A DNA stretch of 64,000 bases, from positions 6,640-70,639 of the forward strand of contig DAIUEJ010000008.1 of assembly GCA_036845225.1 (NCBI GenBank), read 5' to 3'. The notes under the pieces are model-generated. The model was not told where the DNA came from and searched no databases. It saw nothing but the letters and a program-made list of their open reading frames with translations. Below, one piece after another: positions 9,447-16,415 of the stretch. This DNA is from FEN-680 sp036845225. Its GTDB lineage: Bacteria; Actinomycetota; Geothermincolia; Fen-727; Anoxymicrobiaceae. The position numbers were made by a program, and so were the translations under genes. How positions within the stretch are numbered: position 1 is the first letter of the stretch; every line of letters starts with the position of its first letter.

Positions 9447-10170
9447 TCGCCGCGATGTTTGCCAGAGCCACAGCCCCCACGTATTCATCCAGGGCACCGT
9501 TGCGCGAGGTGTCGGCGAGCCTCAACGACAGCGGGAAGTAGAGTGCGCCCAGGGACGCGGCGCCACCGAGGTGCGCGAGTGTCCTGTAGATGAGGTTGCC
9601 GGTCACGCCGTCGGGGGCCACGATGCAGTCAGCCCAGGCGAGCGCCTCCTCGATCATGATGTTGAAGTGGCGGACCCCTTCGAGGCGCGCTACCGACTCT
9701 CCCCGCTTGATGCTCCCGGCTATCGCGGCCGACCTGCCGGCGTCCTCGGGCCTGCCCGCTGAAAGGACGCCGATGCGGGGCTCCCATCCGATCAGGGCGC
9801 AGAAATCGCGCATGTCCGATACCAGCCCGCGCATGGCTCTCACGGTCCCGCCTTCGTCTATGCCGACCGGGCCGAGCAGAAAAGGCCTGCCGTCGGCAAG
9901 CGTCATGAGCGCGATGCGCCGGGCGGCGGGTTTCGGGAAGCGGTCTTTGAGCTCTTTGAGGAAGAGGTCGGAGGAAAGGGAGCCGCGCACCGCCGCGTCG
10001 ATGTCGCGGCCGCCCAGGGCATCCAGCATGTCTCCCGGCCGCCGGAACAATTCCAGGCGGCAGAAGTCCGCCCTCGCCAGCAGCGCCGCCTCGCGCTCGT
10101 CGCCGTCGACGAGACCTATGCCAACGGTGACGTCGGCAGAAGTCAAAGCTTTCAGGTCATCGAGTTCCAT
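9442..10170 (-). CDS. MtxX-like protein (methanogenesis marker 4 family, PTA/PTB fold)
   Basis: Protein of 242 aa. The pattern VGIGLVDGDE near the start, an internal AVRGSLSSD, FLLGPVGIDEGG, a GVLSAGRPEDAGRS segment and the C-terminal GNLIYRTLAHLGGAASLGA match what I know of the MtxX/Mmp4 family, related to phosphate acetyl/butyryltransferases. The biochemical role of that family is not established; in methanogens it is a marker protein. Here it sits downstream of an ADP-forming acyl-CoA synthetase alpha subunit on the same strand. An extended -10 (TGC-TAGAGT) ends 6 nt before the ATG, suggesting a leaderless transcript. Function is not assigned. Confidence 0.55.
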   Translation of the reverse strand: MELDDLKALTSADVTVGIGLVDGDEREAALLARADFCRLELFRRPGDMLDALGGRDIDAAVRGSLSSDLFLKELKDRFPKPAARRIALMTLADGRPFLLGPVGIDEGGTVRAMRGLVSDMRDFCALIGWEPRIGVLSAGRPEDAGRSAAIAGSIKRGESVARLEGVRHFNIMIEEALAWADCIVAPDGVTGNLIYRTLAHLGGAASLGALYFPLSLRLADTSRNGALDEYVGAVALANIAAT

Positions 10171-10176
10171 GCCAAG

Positions 10177-10185
10177 ACTCTAGCA
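10177..10185 (-). promoter_or_regulatory. Extended -10 promoter, leaderless MtxX-like gene
   Basis: TGC-TAGAGT on the minus strand ends 6 nt before the ATG at 10170, and no Shine-Dalgarno is present between them. Transcription would begin at the start codon. Confidence 0.45.
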
Positions 10186-10220
10186 GACTGGGGGGAACGC
10201 ATGGTGAGGCGGGCGCCCGG

Positions 10221-11606
10221 TCAATCGACGGGGTGCCTGGCGTAGTGATCGCGCAGGACGGCGAGGACGTCTATCGCTTCCTCCGGCGTCTCGAATACGG
10301 GATAAGACATCCTGCCCTGCACGTCCTTGAAATAGTCGCACTGGGTCAGCAGGGTGAACGCTATCGGCTTGTCGTGCTTCTTCATCATCTCGCCCAACTG
10401 TGGGTAAGGCTCGCGGGACATCTCCGCGTAAGCTCCTTCGTACTTGGCATCCGACCTGCGCAACAGCACGATGGCAACCCCGTCGATGTCCTCCTGGCCC
10501 ATGACCTGGTCGACGGCGTACAGGATGGCGTCGGTCGAGTGTATGTCGCCCAGGTCCAGCGGGTTGCGCAGCCTTATCACGTCGGAGCGCGCGTACTCCT
10601 TGAAGCCGGATACCAGGCTCTCGTCGAGAGAGGGGAACACGAAGCCCGCCTTGTAAGCCTGATCGGAGAGCATCACCGTGTAGCCGCCGGCCTGTGAGAC
10701 CACCGCGATGCGGTTGCCCCTCATCGGTGGCATCTCGAAAGCGCGCGCCATGTCCACGAGCTCGCGTATATCGTCGACCCGGACGATCCCCGCCTGCTTG
10801 AGCGCGCCGTCCAGCACCCGGTCGTTGTTGGCGAGCGCGGCTGTGTGGCTCGCTGCGGTCTTCGCCCCGACCTCCGTGGTGTTCGCTTTGTAGACCAGGA
10901 TGGGCTTGTCTATCCGCGACGCGACCTCGATGAACTCGCGGCCGCGGACGACGCTCTCCAGGAACATGCAGATGACTTTCGTGCCCGGGTCGTCTCCGAG
11001 GTACTCCAGGAAGTCGAGCTCGTCCATGTTGACTTTATTGCCGACCGAGACGAACTTGTTGAAGCTCGTGAACGTGTTGTCCAGGAACATGATGAGGCTC
11101 ATGCCCACGCCCCCGGACTGGCTGATGATGGATATCTTCCCGGGGAGGCGTTTCTTGAAGGTCAGGAACGGGAGGCACATCCCGTTCTCGGCATTGATGA
11201 GCGTGAGGCCGTTCGGCCCGACGAATCTTATCCCGTAAGACGCGGCTTTTTCCTTCACCAGGCGGGTCAGCTCGTCGCCCTTCTCACCGTATTCGGAGAA
11301 GCCCCCGGACGGTATCGCCATCAGCCTGATGCCTTTTTTCGCACACTCGTCCATCACGCCGGGCACGGCTTTCGCGGGGATGAAAGCCACCGCCAGGTCG
11401 ACCGGGCCTTCGATGTCCTGAAGCGATGCGTATCCCTTGAGGCCGAGGACGTCCTCTCCGCGCGGATTGACCGGATAGACCTTGCCGGCATACTCCCAGT
11501 TGATGAGGTTCTGGACGATGTTGCGTCCCATGTTGCGGGGGTTGGCCGAAGCGCCGACTACCGCGACGCTGTCGGGGTAGAACATTGTCTTTATGTCTTC
11601 GTTCAT
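10221..11606 (-). CDS. ADP-forming acyl-CoA synthetase, alpha (CoA-ligase) subunit
   Basis: Protein of 461 aa with the alpha-subunit layout of ADP-forming acetyl/acyl-CoA synthetases. The CoA-binding Rossmann domain begins with YPDSVAVVGASANPRNMG. Two succinyl-CoA-ligase-like domains follow, with the phosphorylatable His in ASHTAALANN near residue 260. Such enzymes make ATP from acyl-CoA, ADP and phosphate. The ATP-grasp beta part is not fused here; a separate beta subunit is at 44690-45388. The ATG at 11606 has GAGGC 5 nt upstream, and the 18 codons further upstream are unsupported. It follows an Fe-S CCG-domain gene on the same strand, with a candidate promoter between them. Confidence 0.88.
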   Translation of the reverse strand: MNEDIKTMFYPDSVAVVGASANPRNMGRNIVQNLINWEYAGKVYPVNPRGEDVLGLKGYASLQDIEGPVDLAVAFIPAKAVPGVMDECAKKGIRLMAIPSGGFSEYGEKGDELTRLVKEKAASYGIRFVGPNGLTLINAENGMCLPFLTFKKRLPGKISIISQSGGVGMSLIMFLDNTFTSFNKFVSVGNKVNMDELDFLEYLGDDPGTKVICMFLESVVRGREFIEVASRIDKPILVYKANTTEVGAKTAASHTAALANNDRVLDGALKQAGIVRVDDIRELVDMARAFEMPPMRGNRIAVVSQAGGYTVMLSDQAYKAGFVFPSLDESLVSGFKEYARSDVIRLRNPLDLGDIHSTDAILYAVDQVMGQEDIDGVAIVLLRRSDAKYEGAYAEMSREPYPQLGEMMKKHDKPIAFTLLTQCDYFKDVQGRMSYPVFETPEEAIDVLAVLRDHYARHPVD

Positions 11607-11660
11607 GCTTGCCTCGTTCAGCCATGACAATGGTGGCAGTAGAAACCGCCACCGGGGCAT

Positions 11661-11669
11661 AGTATCACA
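11661..11669 (-). promoter_or_regulatory. Extended -10 (TGT-GATACT) upstream of acyl-CoA synthetase alpha
   Basis: TGT-GATACT on the minus strand about 55 nt before the ATG at 11606, in the gap after the CCG-domain gene. It suggests that the synthetase and the MtxX-like gene can be transcribed separately from the upstream cluster. Confidence 0.35.
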
Positions 11670-11711
11670 CTGGGATAGGGAAAAATCAATTTTGGTGAGG
11701 GAGCGCAGGGG

Positions 11712-12923
11712 TTACTCGGCGCCGCCTGCCACGGGGCCTTCCTGCTCGATCCCGAGCGACTCGGCGACGAGCTCGACGAGGTCGATGACGGGCAGCCCGG
11801 CGCCCTGGCCGAGGGCATCGGTGAGGTTCATCTCGCAGAAGGGGCAGGCGGTGACAAGCGCCTCGGCCCCGGTCTCCACGGCCTCGGACTGGCGGGCGGT
11901 CGCTATCTCGACGGCCGTATCGATATGGCCGGTGCGGAGCCCTCCGCCGCCCCCGCAGCAGCGCGCGTTGGTGCCGATGCGGGCCATCTCCACCAGCTCG
12001 AGCCCGGGGATGGCTTCGAGGACACGGCGGGGGGCATCGACGACTCCGCCGTGCCTTGCGAGGTGGCAAGGGTCGTGGTAGGTGACCTTGCGCTCCAACG
12101 GGCCCGGCTTCAGCGCCCCCTCCTCTATAAGAGAGGCGAGGACCTCAGAAACGTGGAGCACCTCGAGAGCGAACGGCGCCACCCTGGGGTACTCGTGCTT
12201 CATGATGCCAAAGCACCCCGAGCACGCCGTGATGATACGCTCGACGCCGAGCGCGTTGAGCTTCTCGATGTTCTTAGCCGCCTGCGAGAGGAAGACGTCC
12301 GTCATGCCGACGCGCATGGCGGTGCTGCCGCAGCAGATCTCTTCGCGCCCCATTATCCCGAAGTCGACGCCTCCCGCTGCGAGCACCCGCGCCGTGGCGA
12401 GCGCTACCTTCTGCATGTTCGGAAGGTAAGCGGCGGTACAGCCTGGGTAGTAGAGCGCCTCGGCTTTCTGCTTCGGGAGGACTTTGACCTTCCCCTTGAC
12501 CTTGCGAGACCAGCGGTCGCGCTGTGCGCGCGGCATCTGCCATGGGTTGTCGTAGTTCTCGACGCTCTTGACCATGTCCAGTTGCGGGTCGAGCGGCCCG
12601 TTGCCGCCGGCGACCATCTCGTCGCGCAGCAGGTTTATGAGCTCGGTCAACCTCACCCCCATCGGGCACCTCACCGCGCACGAGTAACAGGCGGAGCAGA
12701 AGTAGAGGACTTCGGGGCGCAGGACCTCATCACGGCCGCCTGTCAGGACGAGGCGGACTATCTCGCGCGGGCTCAGTTCGGAGTAGGCGGCCACCGGGCA
12801 GGACGCCGTGCACGTCCCGCACTGCAGGCACGAGCGCATCTTCTCACCCACCTCCGTTCCCTCGACCACGTCGTCAAAGAACTCGGAGGTAAGCTCGGTT
12901 ATCGGCCCCTTCTCGTCTTTCAA
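11712..12923 (-). CDS. Fe-S oxidoreductase with two CCG domains (HdrCD/GlpC-like)
   Basis: Protein of 403 aa. Two [4Fe-4S] motifs at the N-terminus (CLQCGTCTASCP near residue 37 and CSACYSCAVRCP near 75) are followed by two CCG domains. Their signatures are YYPGCTAAYLPN...EEICCGS and TYHDPCHLARH...ARCCGGGGG. This is the fused HdrC-HdrD layout seen in heterodisulfide-reductase-like and GlpC-like electron carriers, which often pass electrons between flavoproteins and quinones, thiols or HdrA. The start is the TTG at 12923 with AAGGAG about 8 nt upstream. It lies downstream of the ABC transporter, across a palindrome. Its partner could be the HdrA-like protein at 16412-18358. Confidence 0.87.
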   Translation of the reverse strand: MKDEKGPITELTSEFFDDVVEGTEVGEKMRSCLQCGTCTASCPVAAYSELSPREIVRLVLTGGRDEVLRPEVLYFCSACYSCAVRCPMGVRLTELINLLRDEMVAGGNGPLDPQLDMVKSVENYDNPWQMPRAQRDRWSRKVKGKVKVLPKQKAEALYYPGCTAAYLPNMQKVALATARVLAAGGVDFGIMGREEICCGSTAMRVGMTDVFLSQAAKNIEKLNALGVERIITACSGCFGIMKHEYPRVAPFALEVLHVSEVLASLIEEGALKPGPLERKVTYHDPCHLARHGGVVDAPRRVLEAIPGLELVEMARIGTNARCCGGGGGLRTGHIDTAVEIATARQSEAVETGAEALVTACPFCEMNLTDALGQGAGLPVIDLVELVAESLGIEQEGPVAGGAE

Positions 12924-12943
12924 ATCAGACGCTCCTTCTCAAA

Positions 12944-13036
12944 ACGCAAAATAGGGACAGGCACCTTTTTGCATTTCTATCCTTATATTCGTGTCAGCGT
13001 CCAAAATGCAAAAAGGTGCCTGTCCCTATTTTGCGT
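12944..13036. repeat. Family A palindrome, perfect 31-nt arms
   Basis: Arms 12944-12974 and 13006-13036 are exact inverted copies (ACGCAAAATAGGGACAGGCA... and its complement) with a 31-nt loop. The right arm ends on the first base of the ABC ATPase stop codon (13036). The core here is GGGACAGGCACC rather than GGGGTCAGGCACC, a subtype seen again at 24721 and 33645. Confidence 0.88.
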
Positions 13037-13818
13037 TATTCGGACATCTCTTCGGTCAGGTACTCGAGTATGCGCGCGCGGAGCGCGATGAAGCCCGCGT
13101 CCGTACGGCTCCTCGGGTAGCCGAGCGGGTTCTTGAACCGGCTGACCACCTCAGCGGGGCGTCGCGAAAGCCCGATGATGTCCTGCCCCAGGAACACCGC
13201 CTCATCGACCGAGTGTGTTACGAACACAACTGTCGTCCCCGTCCGCTGCCAGAGGTCGACCAGGAACTCCTGCATCGAGTTGCGGGTCTGGGCGTCGAGT
13301 GAAGCGAACGGCTCGTCCATCATAAGTATCCGGGGCTCGACCGCGAGAGTCCTCGCGATGGCGACCCGCTGCTTCATGCCACCGGACAGCTCGCGCGGGT
13401 AGAGTTCGTAGTGCCCGGTGAGCCCGACGGTCTCGAGGTAACCGTCCGCTTTCCGGCGCGCCTCGTCGCGCGGCATCCCCTCTATCTCCAGCCCGAAGGA
13501 AACGTTCTTGAGGACCGTGCGCCACGGGAAGAGCGCGTACTCCTGGAATACCATGCCCCTCTCAGGCCCCGGCCCCTCGACCGGAGCACCCTCGAAGAGC
13601 ACTTCGCCCCGTGTGGGCATCTCCAGGCCGCCGATGAGGCGAAGCAGGGTGGTCTTGCCGCAGCCGGAGGGGCCGACGATGCAGGTTAGAGTCCCGGCCT
13701 CGATGTCGAGGTCGATCCCGTCCAGCACCTCAAGGGCATTGCCCGTCTTTTGCTCGGTGAAAGTCTTGGACAGGCCGCGCAGCGACAGCGCCGGCCCGTT
13801 GCCAGCATTCATCTCCAT
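13036..13818 (-). CDS. NitT/TauT-type ABC transporter ATPase
   Basis: Protein of 260 aa of the SsuB/TauB/NrtD class. The Walker A is GPSGCGKTT near residue 48, then a Q-loop (FQEYALFPWR), the ABC signature LSGGMKQRVAIART and Walker B ILMMDEPFASLD, then the H-loop TVVFVTHSVDEAVFLG. It powers import with the permease and binding protein encoded upstream. The start is the ATG at 13818, overlapping the permease by 10 nt, with GAGAAGG about 8 nt upstream. A much longer open frame upstream is only the antiparallel-frame shadow of the permease. This class takes up small acids such as sulfonates, nitrate, thiamine precursors and aromatic acids. Confidence 0.93.
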   Translation of the reverse strand: MEMNAGNGPALSLRGLSKTFTEQKTGNALEVLDGIDLDIEAGTLTCIVGPSGCGKTTLLRLIGGLEMPTRGEVLFEGAPVEGPGPERGMVFQEYALFPWRTVLKNVSFGLEIEGMPRDEARRKADGYLETVGLTGHYELYPRELSGGMKQRVAIARTLAVEPRILMMDEPFASLDAQTRNSMQEFLVDLWQRTGTTVVFVTHSVDEAVFLGQDIIGLSRRPAEVVSRFKNPLGYPRSRTDAGFIALRARILEYLTEEMSE

Positions 13819-14561
13819 CTCAGAAGCCTTCTCTCCGCGAGCCTGATCAGCCAGTCCACCAGGAACCCCACCAGGCCGATCACAACGATGCCCGCCACCA
13901 GCAGGTCGTTGCGGGCGAAGTCCCTCGCGGCCATTATCATGTAGCCGAGGCCGTACCCGTTCTTCACCCCGACCAGCTCCGCGGCGATGAGCGTCATCCA
14001 GGCGATGCCCATGCCGATCCGCAGGCCGGTGAATATCGACGGCAGGGCGCCGGGCACCATGACCCGAGCGAGTATCGTGCGGTCGCGCGCCCCCAGGGTC
14101 CGGGCAGCCTCCACCAGGTGCGGGTCCACGGACTTCACCCCGCTGATAGTGTTCAGCACCACCGGGAAGAACGCGCCCAGGAAGATTATGAACGCCGCAG
14201 AGCCCAGCCCGATGCCGAACCAGACGACCGCCAGGGGCAGCCAGGCCAGCGGCGGCACCGGGCGGACGATCTCCACCAGCGGGTCCATGACCGCCTTGAA
14301 CACGTTCGCGTAGCCCATCAAAACGCCTACGGGGATCGCGATGACCACCGCGATGGCAAACCCGGTGAACACGCGCCCAAGGCTCGCTATCAGGTGGCCC
14401 TGCAGGTGATACCCCGGAGGCAGCCCCGTCGCGATGAGGGTGTAAAGGCCCTTGACGACCTGGACCGGCGAGGGCGTGCCCCTGCCGAGGACCCCCGCGC
14501 TCGCGAGGACCTGCCAGAGTGCCAGCGCCGCCAGTGGCGAGATTATCTTCCATTTCCTCAC
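13809..14561 (-). CDS. NitT/TauT-type ABC transporter permease
   Basis: Protein of 250 aa, an integral membrane permease of the SsuC/TauC type with about six hydrophobic segments. It has the EAA-loop region LVEAARTLGARDRTILARVMVPGALPSIFTGLRIG, whose G-x9-LP spacing contacts the ATPase. VPPLAWLPLAVVWFGIG is also typical of the family. It starts with a GTG whose GTGA overlaps the stop of the substrate-binding protein, and it ends inside the ATPase start, so all three genes are translationally coupled. The substrate cannot be read from the sequence. Confidence 0.92.
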   Translation of the reverse strand: MRKWKIISPLAALALWQVLASAGVLGRGTPSPVQVVKGLYTLIATGLPPGYHLQGHLIASLGRVFTGFAIAVVIAIPVGVLMGYANVFKAVMDPLVEIVRPVPPLAWLPLAVVWFGIGLGSAAFIIFLGAFFPVVLNTISGVKSVDPHLVEAARTLGARDRTILARVMVPGALPSIFTGLRIGMGIAWMTLIAAELVGVKNGYGLGYMIMAARDFARNDLLVAGIVVIGLVGFLVDWLIRLAERRLLRWR

Positions 14562-15544
14562 GAACCGCCCCCGGGAAGGAACTCGGTGTCTACGAGACCC
14601 TTCGTGAATGCTGAAGGGTTTTTGTCTTTTACCACGCCCGCCTGCTTCATGAAATCAACGTACCTGGCGATCGCCTTCACGTCAGGGGTGTAGCTGAACT
14701 TGATGTTCTTCATCGCGGACTTCGCGACCGCGGCGTCCTGCCCGGTGAACAGGTGCGCCATGTCCGCGGCCTCGGCGGGGTTGTCCTGTATGTACTTGGT
14801 GGCCTGGACGTGCGCCGCCACGAAACGCTTCACGGTGTCCGGGTTCTTCTGGATGAAGGACGCGTCCGCTACCACCATGCAGCACGGGTGGTTGGGCCAG
14901 ATCCTGGAGGAGTTGATCAGGACGCGCCCGGCTCCCTGGGCGGCCGCCATCGACGGGTAAGGTTCCCAGACGACAGCGGCGTCCACCTGCGCGGCGCTCA
15001 AAGCCGGTAGCATCTCCGGCGGTTTTACGACGACCTCCTTGACGTCAGCGGGGTCGACTCCCGCCTTGAGGAGCGCGGTGCGGAGCAAGTAGTCCTGCAC
15101 CGTCGATATGCCAGGTATCGCAACGGTGAAGCCGCGAAGCCCGGCGACGTCCTGGGCGTCGAGACCCGGCCGTACCAGGATGGATGAGCCGTTCGTGTTC
15201 GCCTGCGCCACGACCTTGACATCGGCCATCCCCTGGGACGCGAAAGTGATAGCCGGCGCCACGCCCACGTAGCCCACGTCCAGGTCCCCGGCCGAGAATG
15301 CGCTCATCTCCTCAGGGCCCGCGCTGAAGGTGCCACCCTCTCGGATGTCCAGCCCCTGCTCGGCGAAGAACCCCTTCTCGCGGGCGACGTAGTAAGCGAG
15401 CTGGTGCAGGTCGTTCCTCAGAAAGCCGACCCTCACCACTTTCTTCGCCTGCGCGCCCGAGCCGCATCCGGTCGCGGCAAAACCCATCGTCAGTGCGAGC
15501 AGCAGGAAGGCTGCGGTCACCACGATCGTTCGTTTGCGGTTCAT
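14558..15544 (-). CDS. NitT/TauT-type substrate-binding lipoprotein
   Basis: Protein of 328 aa with a lipoprotein signal peptide: MNRKRT, a hydrophobic stretch, then lipobox FAATGC with the acylated Cys near residue 27. The mature part is an SsuA/NMT1-type periplasmic-binding fold: VVRVGFLRNDLHQLAYYVAREKGFF, the GDLDVGYVGVAPAI segment and VVWEPYPSMA. This family captures alkanesulfonates, nitrate, taurine, bicarbonate or aromatic acids for the linked permease. It is the first of the three transporter genes. Family B repeats separate it from the QueG-like gene upstream. Its place inside a large acyl-CoA cluster suggests it imports the pathway substrate, which is inference. Confidence 0.92.
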   Translation of the reverse strand: MNRKRTIVVTAAFLLLALTMGFAATGCGSGAQAKKVVRVGFLRNDLHQLAYYVAREKGFFAEQGLDIREGGTFSAGPEEMSAFSAGDLDVGYVGVAPAITFASQGMADVKVVAQANTNGSSILVRPGLDAQDVAGLRGFTVAIPGISTVQDYLLRTALLKAGVDPADVKEVVVKPPEMLPALSAAQVDAAVVWEPYPSMAAAQGAGRVLINSSRIWPNHPCCMVVADASFIQKNPDTVKRFVAAHVQATKYIQDNPAEAADMAHLFTGQDAAVAKSAMKNIKFSYTPDVKAIARYVDFMKQAGVVKDKNPSAFTKGLVDTEFLPGGGS

Positions 15545-15576
15545 CTAAATCTATGCCTTTCCCTTTCAATGCCGGT

Positions 15577-15651
15577 TGCCGGCGGGACGCCGGCGCTACG
15601 CTTCGTTGCCGGCGGGACGCCGGCGCTACAATCCTCTGCCGGCGTTACGGC
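15577..15651. repeat. Family B repeat, two full copies and one fragment
   Basis: Copies at 15577-15600 and 15607-15630 (TGCCGGCGGGACGCCGGCGC...) and a shortened one at 15637-15651 (TGCCGGCGTTACGG). The fragment overlaps the 3' end of the QueG-like gene, whose TAA stop (15645-15647) lies in the altered repeat. It separates that gene from the binding-protein gene. Confidence 0.85.
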
Positions 15652-16415
15652 CTGCCCACCGGGCAATCCTTGATACAGTTGAAGCAGAAGTACTGGAACC
15701 CGATCGACTGCGCCTGGTAGAGCCTCCAGTAGTTCTCATCGGCCAGCATCTTCTGCCGCTCCTCCACATCGGCGTCCGCGAACTTGGACCAGAAACGGAT
15801 GTTCCCGCCGATGCCGTACGGCTGGCAGTGCTTGAGGCACTTCATCACGTCCGTCTTGCCTTCCTCGTCGAGGGCGCCTCCCGGGCAGTTCTCGACACAG
15901 ACGCCGCACTCGTCGCAAAGCTGTTCGGTCATGGGCTCATCCGGTGCAAGCTCCACGTCCGTCAGCACGCAGGTGAATATCACCCTGCTCCCCAGCCTTG
16001 GGTGCAGCACAAGGTTGTTGCGGCCGAAGGTCCCAAGCCCCGCGGCGACCGCGGCGTGCCTGGTGGAGACATCGGCGACGGCCCCCTGAGTCTCCCTCAT
16101 CATGGGCAGCGGGTAGGACACCGGGACGGTCATGGCCCGGCCGCCGAGCTCCTTCTCGATGTATGTCGCGATTCGGTAGTTCACACCGCGCGAATAATCC
16201 ATGAGGTCCAGCCGCCCGTTCATCGCGATCTGCATGCAGTCGCTCTCGCAGGACGACAGCTCCCGGTACGCCATCACGATGATGGTGGAGATGTCTCCGA
16301 ACACCGACCTTATGTCGGGGCACCTCGGGCTGTCGTAGACGTCAGGGCTCGCGAAGCCCACGTCCTCGGCCCCGAGGCTCTTCGCAAACTCCGCGATGTG
16401 GTGCTTTTCGCTCAT
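15645..16415 (-). CDS. QueG-like 4Fe-4S protein
   Basis: Protein of 256 aa with the core of epoxyqueuosine-reductase-like Fe-S proteins. An early GAEDVGFAS is followed by PDIRSVFGDISTIIVMAYRE, then AAVAAGLGTFGRNNLVLHPRLGSRV and a CDECGVCVENCPGGAL cluster motif. A last CFNCIKDCPVGRP is at the C-terminus. Genuine QueG is longer and ends in HEAT-like repeats that are missing here, so this is probably a redox relative rather than the queuosine enzyme. It starts with an ATG that overlaps the HdrA stop by 4 nt, which implies tight co-translation with the HdrA-like protein. The stop codon falls in a degenerate family B repeat. Confidence 0.7.
   Translation of the reverse strand: MSEKHHIAEFAKSLGAEDVGFASPDVYDSPRCPDIRSVFGDISTIIVMAYRELSSCESDCMQIAMNGRLDLMDYSRGVNYRIATYIEKELGGRAMTVPVSYPLPMMRETQGAVADVSTRHAAVAAGLGTFGRNNLVLHPRLGSRVIFTCVLTDVELAPDEPMTEQLCDECGVCVENCPGGALDEEGKTDVMKCLKHCQPYGIGGNIRFWSKFADADVEERQKMLADENYWRLYQAQSIGFQYFCFNCIKDCPVGRP

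Noticed and set aside
13819..14553. N-terminal extension of the ABC ATPase giving a 505-aa fused protein
   Set aside because: The extension overlaps the permease gene in another frame, has low-complexity Arg/Gly/Pro composition and no domain. The permease on the same strand is clearly the real gene.
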